Below are positions 1 to 9,604 of a stretch of DNA of 23,343 nt, one piece after another. The stretch spans positions 1-23,343 of the forward strand of contig WLKV01000001.1 of assembly GCA_009701085.1 (NCBI GenBank). The letters run 5' to 3'. This stretch comes from Actinomycetota bacterium (GTDB taxonomy: Bacteria; Actinomycetota; Actinomycetes; Nanopelagicales; Nanopelagicaceae). The translations under genes and the position numbers were made by a program. Every line of letters begins with the position of its first letter. Positions within the stretch are counted from its first letter, which is position 1. The notes beneath the pieces are model-generated. The model was given only the letters and a program-made list of their open reading frames with translations, made no database searches and was not told the DNA's origin.

Positions 1-269
1 AGCGAGATAGACATGTCGTGGCTCTCTGCAATGGATTCAGCTGGCACTTCAAAGGCCAAGACGCATGCCGTGCCGGATGTTGGGGTCTTCATCTCCACTG
101 CATCTTCGGCAGCGACCATGGAGAGCGTGTACTCAATCTCTTCATCATCGAGATCTTGATGATCAACAATGAACTGTGAAGTCGGCGCATAGATATCAGA
201 GACATCGAAGGTTCCGGATGCCTTAAATTCAGCAACCTCGAGAGCTGTCATAGCTAGATATCCGCGCAT
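1..269 (-). CDS. DUF6912-like protein, partial (N-terminal part)
   Basis: The gene runs off the left edge of the window. About 89 codons are visible, opening MRGYLAMTALEVAEFK, with an acidic stretch around residues 37-44 (DLDDEEIE). The opening 'MR-Y-A' plus a central acidic '(D/E)EEEY' segment followed by a small helix resembles the short actinobacterial DUF6912 family as I remember it; no function is known to me. I chose the ATG at 269 over the ATG at 251 because the six extra residues fit the family start. A TATAGT hexamer lies 8 nt upstream of 269 and no Shine-Dalgarno is visible, so the mRNA may be leaderless. It follows the CpaE-like gene by 19 nt on the same strand. The family call is moderate because the C-terminus is missing. 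Confidence 0.7.
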   Translation of the reverse strand, partial: MRGYLAMTALEVAEFKASGTFDVSDIYAPTSQFIVDHQDLDDEEIEYTLSMVAAEDAVEMKTPTSGTACVLAFEVPAESIAESHDMSIS

Positions 270-277
270 GAGCTAAG

Positions 278-283
278 ACTATA
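278..283 (-). promoter_or_regulatory. Candidate leaderless -10 element (TATAGT) for the DUF6912-like gene
   Basis: On the minus strand TATAGT matches the TATAAT consensus at 5 of 6 positions and ends 8 nt before the ATG at 269. No Shine-Dalgarno lies between them. No good -35 is visible. This spacing is typical of actinobacterial leaderless transcripts. Confidence 0.45.
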
Positions 284-288
284 AGAAG

Positions 289-1374
289 TTAGGAGGCTAA
301 TTCACCTGCAATATGCGCGATGGATTTGCGAAGAACCCCTCTCTCATTTGATTCCACGAGCGTGCTTCTTTCATCCTCTGCAGCGAGAACACTCCGCGAA
401 TCCCACGGATACTGAAGAACTCGAGCCGGGCGAAGCGGAGTGGCTATCTGCAGGAAGGAATCACTATCTAATTTATTGCGCTTGGTGGCGTTGCTCAGTG
501 AGTGAATAAATGAGAGTTGTGGCTTTATAGAGTTGCGCGCGAGCTCTGTGCTGAGCAATCTCAATCGCTCAGTAGCGAGTGGATCTATCTTGCTCAGAAT
601 CCATAGTTCATCAGCACTTGTTGTGATCCAGTTGAATACCTCACTGCACCATCTGCGTCCGGTAAGAATTCCTGGGAAATCTTTGATGGTTCCATGATCA
701 ATCAGAATGAAATCAAATTCGATGCGTGCACGTTCGAGAGCAGATATTGCGCTGCTGATTTCTGATTGGGTAATTTCTAGCGCCCACAGCTGTGGTGAGA
801 TGTTACGGAATTCTGTTGATGCATTGAGTCCGCGCTCTCCTAATCGAATCGCAAAGGCGGGAAAGTAGGCATGGGCATCAACAATCAGAACTTTGCGGCC
901 TAGTTGAGCAAGTTCTGCTCCTAAATTGATTGTCAGAGTGGTGCATCCAGATGTTGGAGATGGCGATGCAAGAGCGATAGTCCGTGCTCGAGCCTTCTCT
1001 TTACGGGCTCCGCGAATCATGGGGGTTCGAAGTGAGCCTCGGATGAGTCCAAGAAGTTCTAGTGACGAAGTGGGTTGCGGTACTGATTCAGGATAGAGAT
1101 CTTGCGCCGACGTCGTTGCAGCAAAGAGGAAGAATTTGATACCTCTCTTGCTGATCTTGTGAAGATTGTCGGGCGTGAGCCCTTCGACATCGGTAGATAT
1201 AAGAAGAAGTGAGATTGCATGTGCAGCGCTATCGAGATGAGTAAGAAGTGATTCAATATCGAGCGCTCTATAGGTGACGTTCCAGCCTTGGCTAAAGAGA
1301 GTTCCTGCAACAAATCCTTCAAACTCTGCGCCGCGAATAGCGGTTGCTACTGAGTTATTTTCGACTTCAGCCAT
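289..1374 (-). CDS. CpaE/ParA-like P-loop protein with degenerate Walker A
   Basis: 361 aa from the ATG at 1374. That ATG overlaps the end of the SAF-domain gene by 8 nt (ATGGCTGA), indicating translational coupling; an ATG at 1413 would add 13 residues but overlap more. Residues 1-120 form a poorly conserved receiver-like region, as in CpaE proteins. Residues 131-260 look like a MinD/ParA-type fold: a P-loop position at 137-146, the A'-type motif KVLIVDAH (D166) and a Walker B-like FDFILIDHG (D227). The P-loop reads SPTSGCTT where ParA proteins have KGGxGKTT, so both the signature lysine and the phosphate-binding lysine are absent; the latter is Cys144. ATP hydrolysis is therefore doubtful. 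CpaE helps localise Flp/Tad pili, but no pilus gene is visible here, so that role is only inferred from the family. Confidence 0.75.
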   Translation of the reverse strand: MAEVENNSVATAIRGAEFEGFVAGTLFSQGWNVTYRALDIESLLTHLDSAAHAISLLLISTDVEGLTPDNLHKISKRGIKFFLFAATTSAQDLYPESVPQPTSSLELLGLIRGSLRTPMIRGARKEKARARTIALASPSPTSGCTTLTINLGAELAQLGRKVLIVDAHAYFPAFAIRLGERGLNASTEFRNISPQLWALEITQSEISSAISALERARIEFDFILIDHGTIKDFPGILTGRRWCSEVFNWITTSADELWILSKIDPLATERLRLLSTELARNSIKPQLSFIHSLSNATKRNKLDSDSFLQIATPLRPARVLQYPWDSRSVLAAEDERSTLVESNERGVLRKSIAHIAGELAS

Positions 1375-1960
1375 GTGCTCGGACAACAACCAATCTGCCA
1401 CTCGTCGTTGCATCTAAGAGTTCGGGAATTAACTCTCGATTGATTGAGACGGTGAGAGCTGCTTCTCCCCCAAAATTGCTGCCTTTGCGATCAAGGGCTG
1501 TAACGAATACTCCACCTAAAACATGCTGAGCTGAACCTGCTTCCCCATTCTGCGCATCATGGAGTTGATAGATACTGACAACTTCACCAACGTTGAGTTG
1601 CGCTGGAATATCGACAGATCGCACGCTTATCGATACTTGTTGGTTGAGCATCGCCGAAGATTGAGCTGTAATTGAATTACCTCCCAGCAATTCACCCGAT
1701 GATAACTGTCTACGAGTTATCGACCCGATCGGATTTGAATTCGCTGGAAGGTAATTACCCTCGGAACTGCCAAGTACAACAGATTGAAGTCCAAGGTCGC
1801 TGGCCTCCAACTGTGTACCGGCTGCAATTGGATGCAGGACCACCCAATACTTTTCTCGTTGATTGGCAGCCATCGACATTGCAAAGGAGGCAAGGAGCGT
1901 TGCTCCACACAGTGTGGCTGCGAGGATTAGACGAGTATGTGAATTTCTTTTCTGTCGCAT
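1367..1960 (-). CDS. SAF-domain membrane protein, CpaB/RcpC-like
   Basis: 197 aa. One hydrophobic segment at residues 11-31 after a basic N-terminus looks like a signal anchor. It is followed by a SAF-type segment (about residues 38-105) carrying the typical 'I-x-A-G-T-x-L-x-x-x-D-L' pattern (HPIAAGTQLEASDL) and 'R-x-L-x-x-G-E-L'. The C-terminal half resembles the domain that follows SAF in CpaB/RcpC Flp-pilus assembly proteins. Such proteins sit at the outer face of the membrane and bind pilus secretin or carbohydrate in pilus systems; that role is not shown here. It is coupled by an 8-nt overlap to the CpaE-like gene. No Shine-Dalgarno precedes the ATG; TACCTT lies 6 nt upstream. Confidence 0.75.
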   Translation of the reverse strand: MRQKRNSHTRLILAATLCGATLLASFAMSMAANQREKYWVVLHPIAAGTQLEASDLGLQSVVLGSSEGNYLPANSNPIGSITRRQLSSGELLGGNSITAQSSAMLNQQVSISVRSVDIPAQLNVGEVVSIYQLHDAQNGEAGSAQHVLGGVFVTALDRKGSNFGGEAALTVSINRELIPELLDATTSGRLVVVRAHG

Positions 1961-1966
1961 GGGGGC

Positions 1967-1972
1967 AAGGTA
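1967..1972 (-). promoter_or_regulatory. Candidate leaderless -10 element (TACCTT) for the SAF-domain gene
   Basis: On the minus strand TACCTT is followed by GCCCCC and then the ATG at 1960. It fits TANNNT with 6 nt spacing, and no ribosome binding site is present. A small inverted repeat, AGAAGT/ACTTCT (1972-1977 and 1985-1990), lies just upstream. Confidence 0.3.
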
Positions 1973-2030
1973 GAAGTGGCCCCAACTTCTTCAATGCGAT
2001 TAATGCACAGTCATCTAAAAGTATGAGTTG

Positions 2031-2058
2031 CATTGGTACTTACCTCTGATTACCAATG
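2031..2058. repeat. Inverted repeat CATTGGTA-N12-TACCAATG in a divergent spacer
   Basis: A perfect 8-bp inverted repeat with a 12-bp spacer lies between the divergent SAF-domain gene (start 1960) and the Rv3235-family gene (start 2084). It could be an operator for either gene or an mRNA hairpin in the 5' leader of the plus-strand gene. It begins at the edge of an alternative TTG start (2033), another reason to prefer the ATG at 2084. Confidence 0.55.
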
Positions 2059-2083
2059 TAAGGCTCAGATAAAGAATCCCGGC

Positions 2084-2578
2084 ATGACTACTTCACCGAT
2101 TCAACTCATCTCAAGTACAGAAGATCCAGCTCTCTGGAGCCATCCCGTCTTAGATCTCTTCGCTCCCCCTGTGCGCGAACATGTGCAACAGAGCGCCAAG
2201 CTCTATCTCGTACCCTCAACATTTGGAGAGGAGTTAGAGCCCGATGAGATGCCAGTACCTACTTCGGCGACAGAACTTCCAGAACTGCACGCATGGACGA
2301 TGAAATTCATCGTGAGCGTTGTTGAAGTATGGGCAGGACGGAGACAACCAGCGCAATTAATTCGATGGTGTCACCGAGTGATCTATATGGAGTTGCTACG
2401 CACTTCAGGAAGTCAGAAGGAGATTGGGAAAATTAAGAGCATTCACCAATCAGAACCCCTTGATGGAATCTGTGAATCTACAGTGCTTATTCGCTATGGA
2501 GATCGTCTGCGCGCAGTCGTCATCCGCTTTGAGGGCGTAGATGGACGCTGGTTATGTACTGCTCTGAAGATGATCTAG
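2084..2578 (+). CDS. Rv3235-family (DUF6459) protein
   Basis: 164 aa from the ATG at 2084. An in-frame TTG at 2033 would add 17 residues, but it lies in the promoter-like spacer and the added residues are not family-like. The conserved C-terminal part (about residues 72-164) shows the pattern I associate with Rv3235-family proteins: 'VVEVWAGRRQPAQLIRW' then 'V-x-I-R-x-G-D-R-x-R-A-V-x-I-R-F-E-G' and the ending 'DGRWLCTALKMI'. The function is unknown; the fold looks like a small SnoaL/NTF2-like unit, which is only a guess. It is convergent with secA, with 7 nt between the stops, as expected for the secA neighbourhood in Actinobacteria. It has no signal peptide or membrane segment. Confidence 0.8.
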   Translation: MTTSPIQLISSTEDPALWSHPVLDLFAPPVREHVQQSAKLYLVPSTFGEELEPDEMPVPTSATELPELHAWTMKFIVSVVEVWAGRRQPAQLIRWCHRVIYMELLRTSGSQKEIGKIKSIHQSEPLDGICESTVLIRYGDRLRAVVIRFEGVDGRWLCTALKMI

Positions 2579-2585
2579 ATAAGAG

Positions 2586-5258
2586 CTAAGCGGCGCCGTG
2601 GCAACGCTTGAACTTCTTGCCTGAACCGCAAGGGCATGGGCTATTGCGTGAGACATCACTTGATGTTGCAACACCGTTCTCATCTGCAGCTGTGTACTTG
2701 AGCTGTGCGCTCTGTACAGGCTTCTCTTCGACGCCACGCGCCTTTACCTGAGAACCATCGCCTTCGATAGTTACTTCAACATTAAATACAAGGCTTGCAA
2801 GCTCTTCCTTAATTGCATCCATCATCGCAGAGAAGAGTTCGTATCCTTCGCGCTGGTATTCAACCAATGGATCACGTTGTGCCATTGCACGGAGACCGAT
2901 TCCCTCTTGGAGGTAATCCATCTCGTAGAGGTGTTCGCGCCACTTGCGATCGAGCACAGAAAGGAGAACCTTGCGCTCGAGTTCGCGTAGGACATCCGCA
3001 CCCAACTCTTCTTCGCGCTTCTTATATGCAGCAGCTGCATCATCGAGGATGCGCGCTTCAAGGAATTCGATATCGAGTGCTGCAGATGAACCAACCTCAG
3101 CGATGATCTGTTCAGGAGTAAATGTAATTGGATAGATGAGTTTGAGAGCGGTCCAGAGCTGAGCGAGATCCCAATCTTCGCCATAACCCTGCGCTGCAGC
3201 TGCTCGAACATAGGCAGAGATGGTGTCGGCCATAAAGTCATTAACTTGCTCGCCGATATCTTTTCCTTCAAGAACCAAGCGACGCTCGCCATAAATGACT
3301 TCGCGCTGGCGGTTCATGACATCGTCATACTTCAACACGTTCTTACGGATTTCAAAGTTCTGAGCTTCGACTTGGGTCTGCGCTGAACGGATAGCGTTAG
3401 AGACCATCTTGGATTCGATTGGCTCATCTTCTGGAAGACCTGCAGCTGCAAGTACGCGTTCAACAATTCCTGAATTGAAGCGGCGCATTAGATCATCTTG
3501 AAGTGAAAGGTAGAAACGTGATTCGCCGGGATCGCCTTGGCGACCTGAACGTCCGCGAAGCTGGTTATCGATACGGCGTGATTCGTGGCGTTCGGTGCCG
3601 AGAACGTAGAGACCGCCGAGTGCAATCACTTCTTCATGCTCTTTAGCGATTGCAGCTTTCTGCTTTGCAATCTCTGCAGGCCATGCCGTTTCATATTCAG
3701 CTGCGTTATCTACAGGAGAAAGTCCGCGACGCTGGAGTTCGAAATCTGCCATGAACTCGGGGTTTCCACCGAGCATGATGTCTGTACCGCGACCTGCCAT
3801 ATTGGTGGCAACGGTGACTGCGCCCTTTACGCCTGCGCGAGCAACAATTGCAGCTTCGCGTTCGTGGTGCTTGGCGTTGAGAACTTCGTGTGGGACTCCA
3901 GCTTTCTTGAGGAATGCTGAGAGTTCTTCAGATTTTTCAACGCTGACGGTACCGACCAAAACTGGCTGGCCCTTGCGATGGCGTTCGACGATATCGCGTG
4001 TAACGGCGGCGAACTTGCCGATCTCTGATTTGTAGACCAAATCTGGCTGATCGATACGTTGCATATCGCGGTTAGTTGGGATTGGAACAACGCCGAGCTT
4101 GTAGATCTGATGGAATTCAGATGCTTCTGTCATTGCAGTACCGGTCATACCTGAAATAGTTTGGTAGAGACGGAAGTAGTTCTGCAATGTAATCGTTGCA
4201 AGAGTCTGGTTCTCGTCCTTAATTTCAATGCGTTCTTTCGCTTCGAGCGCTTGGTGGAGACCTTCGCTGTAACGGCGTCCTGCAAGCATGCGGCCTGTAT
4301 GTTCGTCGACGATGAGTAGCTCGCCATTCATGACTACATAATCTTTATCGCGCTTGAATAGCTCTTTAGCGCGGACAGAGTTGTTGAGGTAGCCGATAAG
4401 CGTTGTATTTGCCGCTTCGTAAAGGTTTTCAATCTTGAGAAGTTCTTCAACCTTGGTGACGCCATCTTCGAGGATGCCGATGGTCTTCTTCTTCTCATCT
4501 ACCTCGTAATGCAGATCGCGCTGAAGCTTGGTGGCAATATTGGCAAATTCGACGTACCACTTGGTGGCTTTATCAGCAGGTCCGCTGATGATGAGCGGTG
4601 TACGCGCTTCATCGATAAGAATGGAGTCAACTTCATCGACGACAGCGAAGAAGTGATCGCGTTGAACGCAATCTTCGAGTGACCACGCCATATTGTCGCG
4701 AAGGTAATCGAAGCCAAATTCATTATTTGTTCCGTAGGTAATATCTGAAAGATATGCGGCGCGACGTTCTGTAGGTGTCATGCTGTTGAGAATGACGCCA
4801 ACAGAGAGGCCGAGGAATCGATGGATACGACCCATCCATTCGCTATCGCGCTCAGCGAGGTAATCATTGACAGTAACGACGTGAACTCCGCGTCCTGCGA
4901 GAGCGTTGAGGTAGGAAGGAAGAGTTGCTACGAGCGTCTTTCCTTCACCGGTGCGCATTTCAGCGATATTGCCCTTGTGAAGCGCTGCTCCACCCATAAG
5001 TTGAACGTCGTAGTGGCGCTGACCTAATGTGCGCTTTGCAGCTTCGCGAACAACAGCGAAAGCTTCAGGCAAGAGATCATCGAGTGTTTCACCATTGCTG
5101 AGGCGAGATTTAAATTCATCGGTCTTAGCGCGCAACTGATCATCAGAGAGAGGTGAGATTGAAGCTTCGAAAGCGTTGACCTTGTCGACGATCTTGCTCA
5201 GGTCACGAAGGATTTTGCCTTCGCCTGCGCGCATGATTCGATCGAGAATTGAAGCCAT
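2586..5258 (-). CDS. secA: Preprotein translocase ATPase SecA
   Basis: 890 aa, full length. SecA is the cytosolic motor that drives unfolded preproteins through SecYEG. Visible landmarks are Walker A GEGKT at residues 104-108 (inside the SecA signature MRTGEGKT), DEVD at 208-211 followed by [21 protein letters not shown] before the second RecA-like domain, [12 protein letters not shown], and the [13 protein letters not shown] motif. The last residues carry a SEC-C zinc motif (C875, C877, C886, H887), so the protein keeps the SecB/ribosome-type tail, unlike some short SecA proteins. The ATG at 5258 has a good Shine-Dalgarno (GGAAGG, about 7 nt upstream). It lies 30 nt downstream of comF. In Mycobacterium hpf sits in this gap; here it is absent. 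This is the housekeeping (SecA1-type) copy. Confidence 0.98.
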   Translation of the reverse strand: MASILDRIMRAGEGKILRDLSKIVDKVNAFEASISPLSDDQLRAKTDEFKSRLSNGETLDDLLPEAFAVVREAAKRTLGQRHYDVQLMGGAALHKGNIAEMRTGEGKTLVATLPSYLNALAGRGVHVVTVNDYLAERDSEWMGRIHRFLGLSVGVILNSMTPTERRAAYLSDITYGTNNEFGFDYLRDNMAWSLEDCVQRDHFFAVVDEVDSILIDEARTPLIISGPADKATKWYVEFANIATKLQRDLHYEVDEKKKTIGILEDGVTKVEELLKIENLYEAANTTLIGYLNNSVRAKELFKRDKDYVVMNGELLIVDEHTGRMLAGRRYSEGLHQALEAKERIEIKDENQTLATITLQNYFRLYQTISGMTGTAMTEASEFHQIYKLGVVPIPTNRDMQRIDQPDLVYKSEIGKFAAVTRDIVERHRKGQPVLVGTVSVEKSEELSAFLKKAGVPHEVLNAKHHEREAAIVARAGVKGAVTVATNMAGRGTDIMLGGNPEFMADFELQRRGLSPVDNAAEYETAWPAEIAKQKAAIAKEHEEVIALGGLYVLGTERHESRRIDNQLRGRSGRQGDPGESRFYLSLQDDLMRRFNSGIVERVLAAAGLPEDEPIESKMVSNAIRSAQTQVEAQNFEIRKNVLKYDDVMNRQREVIYGERRLVLEGKDIGEQVNDFMADTISAYVRAAAAQGYGEDWDLAQLWTALKLIYPITFTPEQIIAEVGSSAALDIEFLEARILDDAAAAYKKREEELGADVLRELERKVLLSVLDRKWREHLYEMDYLQEGIGLRAMAQRDPLVEYQREGYELFSAMMDAIKEELASLVFNVEVTIEGDGSQVKARGVEEKPVQSAQLKYTAADENGVATSSDVSRNSPCPCGSGKKFKRCHGAA

Positions 5259-5281
5259 CGGTCTACCTTCCAGTTGCGAAT

Positions 5282-5302
5282 AACCCCCTTATCCTAGGGG
5301 TT
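5282..5302 (-). other. Hairpin over the comF stop, upstream of secA
   Basis: AACCCC and GGGGTT form a 6-bp stem around a 9-nt loop. The stem spans the comF stop codon (5289-5291) and ends 23 nt before the secA ATG. No U-tract follows on the minus strand, so it is a weak terminator candidate. It may instead be an mRNA-stabilising or processing element. Confidence 0.3.
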
Positions 5303-5927
5303 CTGCAACGCAGGCTGTTACGGCAGCGGCCACCTCGATCCCCTTTTCACGCAGGGCTCGCGCCGCTTCATCAAGAGTCGACCCCGTTGTGACGAGGTCG
5401 TCAATCAAAATCGCCTTTCCACTGAGATATCTCAGGGCGGTCATCGCTCCTCTTAAGTTTTCTGCGCGCGCTTTTGCATCGAGAGTTGATTGGTCTCGAA
5501 CCTTTCGGATATGTGCAAGATTCTCAAATGTCGGCAGTTGTGAAGCGCTAGAGAGCTGCTGTGAAAGTTCGAGAACAAATTGTCTTCCGCGTGCTCGTGC
5601 GATTGATGGTCGTGATGGAATGGGAATCAGCATTCCTATTCCCTGCTCCTGAAGACAGTGAGATAGCGATCGCTTGAGTGCATGAAGTATTAACTCATCT
5701 GCCTGCACTAATCCATTCTCTTTTGCCGCTAAGAGAACTTTGCCCGCGATAGGTGAGTATTGCACAGCAGAATAAATTGGAAAATGTGGCGTAGTTCTAG
5801 AGTGTTGTCGGAAGATATGTGGGTGCCAACTTCTTCTGCATTGAGAACAAATAGATAGCCCAAGAGCTGAACATCCTAAACATCGAATTGGAAAGATTAG
5901 TTCTTGTAATGCGCGCAAACTCTTCAC
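5289..5927 (-). CDS. comF: ComF family phosphoribosyltransferase-like protein
   Basis: 212 aa with a GTG start at 5927; no ATG precedes it in frame before the TAA at 5955-5957. A four-cysteine zinc-ribbon pattern is present (C16, C19, C27, C30), followed by a type I PRTase fold with the PRPP-binding loop AILIDDLVTTGST (172-184). This arrangement defines ComF proteins, which are needed for DNA uptake in naturally competent bacteria and are widespread in actinobacteria with no proven role. The ribosome binding site is weak. The gene lies 31 nt after mtrB and 30 nt before secA on the same strand, so it is probably carried on a shared transcript. Competence itself cannot be inferred from this gene alone. 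Confidence 0.9.
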   Translation of the reverse strand: MKSLRALQELIFPIRCLGCSALGLSICSQCRRSWHPHIFRQHSRTTPHFPIYSAVQYSPIAGKVLLAAKENGLVQADELILHALKRSLSHCLQEQGIGMLIPIPSRPSIARARGRQFVLELSQQLSSASQLPTFENLAHIRKVRDQSTLDAKARAENLRGAMTALRYLSGKAILIDDLVTTGSTLDEAARALREKGIEVAAAVTACVAEPLG

Positions 5928-5958
5928 CGGCGCATTCTGCGGTAAAGAAGGAAATTAC

Positions 5959-7527
5959 TTAGAGGTAGAAATTCTCTTCGTGGAAATCTTTCGGTGCGAC
6001 CTTGATTGGTCGACCCTCGATGGAGTCACCAGCTTTGCGAGGCAACGTCAGAACAAAATGGGCGCCAAGACCAGGACGTCCCCATGCATCGAGCTCACCA
6101 TTGTGGAGCCGAGCATCTTCGAGCGCGATAGAGAGCCCTAAACCTGTTCCACCGCGAACACGTGCACGTGATGGATCTGCGCGCCAGAAGCGATCGAATA
6201 CGCGAATAAGCGCAGACTCATCGAGCCCTGAACCATAATCGCGAACACCAATTCCAACCTCAGTTTCAGTTGCAACGATGGTCACAACAACTTCCTTGCC
6301 ATCTGCGTGATCGAGGGCATTCGAGAGGAGATTGCGCATAATGCGCTCTACACGCCGAATATCAGCCTGAATATTGACGGTGGGAGTCTCGGATTCAATA
6401 CGAATTCCAGATTTAGTATCGATTTCTCCAATTTCAAAATCTTTCACACAGCGCGAGACCAATCCGACAACATCGAAATCAACGGGCTCTAGAACTGCTA
6501 CTTCAGCATCAAAACGACTTACTTCAAGGAGATCTTCAAGCAAGCGCTCGAATCGATCAATTTGTGCAGCGAGTAGCTCAGAGCTTCGAGCAATAAGTGG
6601 ATCGAAAGTAGTTCTCTGGTTATAAATGACTTCTGAGGCCATGCGTAAGGTTGTGAGTGGTGTGCGGAGCTCGTGAGAAACATCGGAAACGAAACGTTGT
6701 TGCACGCGTGAAAGATTTTCGAGGCGAGAAATCTGTTGTTCGATGGATTGCGCCATCTCATTATAGGAGTTCGCTAAGGTCGCCATCTCATCCTTGGATT
6801 CGATCTTCATGCGCTGGCTGAAATCACCTTGGGTAAATTGCGTCGCAATACGAGCTGCTTCGCGAACAGGCTTTACAACTTGTCGAAGCACGAGCCAGGT
6901 AATCATCGCGATAAGGAAGATGAGTCCAAATCCTGTAAATATTAGAGAGTTTCGAATCAAGCCCAGAGTCGCAGTCTGGTTATCTAGTGAGAAGACGATG
7001 TACATCTCATATAAGCCGCCGGCAGGAATATTCACACGCTTTCCGACAATGAGAACTTCTCTGGTGAGTCCAGATTTCTCTTCTACCGGTGCATATTCAT
7101 TCTCAATATTGGTTCCATCTGCAACGCGCTTGCGTAGGTCTTCAGGAATCGAGGAAGCTTTCAGCCGGGCGGAAGTCATCTCATAAGAAACTTTGGACTT
7201 CTTCTTTGATGGAGCTTTGAGGAAGATGATCTCTCTTCGCGCTTCTTTAACTACCTGTGTTGTTGCATTCACCACGATATCAGCGAGAATCTTCTTACGT
7301 TCTTCAATCGTTGAATCTCGCGAGATAGCTAATTTATATTCGGCATCAAAGAAGGTGAACTTGGATTCAGAGATTGCAGAGTTAAACGAGGAAGAGCGAA
7401 GTCCATCAGAGAGGCGTGAATTAAGGGCTGATCCCACGAGTGAAATCACTCCGAGAGAGAGTAAAACTGTAGAGAGGATGACTTTCGTAGCAAGTGATTG
7501 CGATAAAGCCCTACGAATACCAGTCAT
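5959..7527 (-). CDS. mtrB: Sensor histidine kinase MtrB
   Basis: 522 aa from the ATG at 7527, preceded by a GGGGG ribosome binding site about 8 nt upstream; a TTG at 7572 would run 29 nt into mtrA. MtrB is the membrane kinase of the MtrAB system, which coordinates cell-wall metabolism, division and osmotic response in Actinobacteria. Two membrane segments (about residues 16-35 and 192-214) flank an extracytoplasmic sensor region. HAMP (about 215-267), HisKA with the H-box SHELRTP (phosphoacceptor H285) and HATPase_c follow, the last with N-box NLLSNALDHAD (N402), G1 DYGSGLD (430-436) and G2 GGTGLGL (459-465). It starts 16 nt after the mtrA stop, as a normal mtrA-mtrB operon. The usual downstream lipoprotein gene lpqB is absent; comF follows directly. 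Confidence 0.95.
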   Translation of the reverse strand: MTGIRRALSQSLATKVILSTVLLSLGVISLVGSALNSRLSDGLRSSSFNSAISESKFTFFDAEYKLAISRDSTIEERKKILADIVVNATTQVVKEARREIIFLKAPSKKKSKVSYEMTSARLKASSIPEDLRKRVADGTNIENEYAPVEEKSGLTREVLIVGKRVNIPAGGLYEMYIVFSLDNQTATLGLIRNSLIFTGFGLIFLIAMITWLVLRQVVKPVREAARIATQFTQGDFSQRMKIESKDEMATLANSYNEMAQSIEQQISRLENLSRVQQRFVSDVSHELRTPLTTLRMASEVIYNQRTTFDPLIARSSELLAAQIDRFERLLEDLLEVSRFDAEVAVLEPVDFDVVGLVSRCVKDFEIGEIDTKSGIRIESETPTVNIQADIRRVERIMRNLLSNALDHADGKEVVVTIVATETEVGIGVRDYGSGLDESALIRVFDRFWRADPSRARVRGGTGLGLSIALEDARLHNGELDAWGRPGLGAHFVLTLPRKAGDSIEGRPIKVAPKDFHEENFYL

Positions 7528-7543
7528 GGAGAGTAAGCCCCCT

Positions 7544-8224
7544 TTACGCTGGGCCGCCCGCCTTATAACCAACTCCGCGAACAGTCATGACAATTTCAGG
7601 ATGTTCAGGATCGTGTTCGATCTTTGAACGTAAACGTTGTACGTGCACATTGACGAGGCGAGTATCAGTGCTGTGGCGGTAGCCCCAGACTTCGCTCAAG
7701 AGAGCATCACGGGTAAATACACGGCCCGGATCTTTTGCAAGTGCAACCAATAGATCGAACTCGAGTCGGGTGAGTTGAATTTTATTTGCGCCGCGATGGA
7801 CTTCGTGAGCGGTAACGTCGATAGAGAGATCGCCGATTGTGAGTAGCCCTGTGATATCTGCATTGGTACGGCGTAGTCGAGTACGAATACGCGCAATGAG
7901 CTCTGCCTTATCGCGAAATGGTTTCTGCATGTAATCATCGGCGCCGGCTTCGAGACCGCGGACAATGTCCTGGGTTTCTCCTTTTGCGCTCAACATGACA
8001 ATCGGAACCATAGATTCTTGTCTAATTAATCTGCAGACCTCGATGCCATCAATGCCTGGCAACATCACATCAAGTAAGACGAGGTCTGGAGGATTATTTC
8101 TAAAAACCTCCAGCGCCTCATCTCCTCGACTTACAAGATCTACATCAAAGCCTGAACTTGTGAGAACAATTCCAAGCATTTCTGCAAGGTCTTGATCGTC
8201 ATCGACGACCATAACCAAGGTCAT
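7544..8224 (-). CDS. mtrA: Response regulator MtrA
   Basis: 226 aa, OmpR/PhoB class. The receiver domain has acidic residues D8-D10, the phosphoacceptor D52 in LLDVMLPGIDG, S79 in MLSAKG and K101 in QKPF. The DNA-binding winged helix occupies about residues 130-226 and ends with VRGVGYKAG. MtrA is an essential transcription factor in mycobacteria and is phosphorylated by MtrB, encoded next. The ATG at 8224 follows the ahcY stop with no gap (TAAATG), so translation is probably coupled to ahcY. In Mycobacterium tmk lies between sahH and mtrA; it is missing here. Confidence 0.97.
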   Translation of the reverse strand: MTLVMVVDDDQDLAEMLGIVLTSSGFDVDLVSRGDEALEVFRNNPPDLVLLDVMLPGIDGIEVCRLIRQESMVPIVMLSAKGETQDIVRGLEAGADDYMQKPFRDKAELIARIRTRLRRTNADITGLLTIGDLSIDVTAHEVHRGANKIQLTRLEFDLLVALAKDPGRVFTRDALLSEVWGYRHSTDTRLVNVHVQRLRSKIEHDPEHPEIVMTVRGVGYKAGGPA

Positions 8225-9505
<1,281 letters not shown>

Positions 9506-9576
9506 TTAGATATATCTCCCTAGATAAAACGGCTGTTTTTCTTTTCGCTTGACCTTCGGCGTAGGGCTCTACTGTG

Positions 9577-9604
9577 CTAGTCGGCTATGGGGATAGCCTA
9601 CTAG
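9577..9604 (-). terminator. Hairpin between manB and ahcY
   Basis: GGCTAT-GGGG-ATAGCC (9583-9598) forms a perfect 6-bp stem with a 4-nt loop. It is flanked by CTAG on both sides (9577-9580, 9601-9604), which can extend the stem by 4 bp across a 2x2 internal loop. It begins directly after the manB stop. No U-run follows, so it is a terminator without a U-tract, or a leader hairpin of ahcY. I see no SAH riboswitch pattern. Confidence 0.45.

Noticed and set aside
1672..2049. 125-codon plus-strand open frame opposite the SAF-domain gene
   Set aside because: It lies antisense to a convincing coding gene, has no recognisable domain or start signal, and its composition follows from the opposite frame.
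9506..9604. SAH or SAM riboswitch upstream of ahcY
   Set aside because: Only one simple hairpin is visible; I do not see the conserved cores or the pseudoknot of known SAH/SAM classes in this 99-nt leader.
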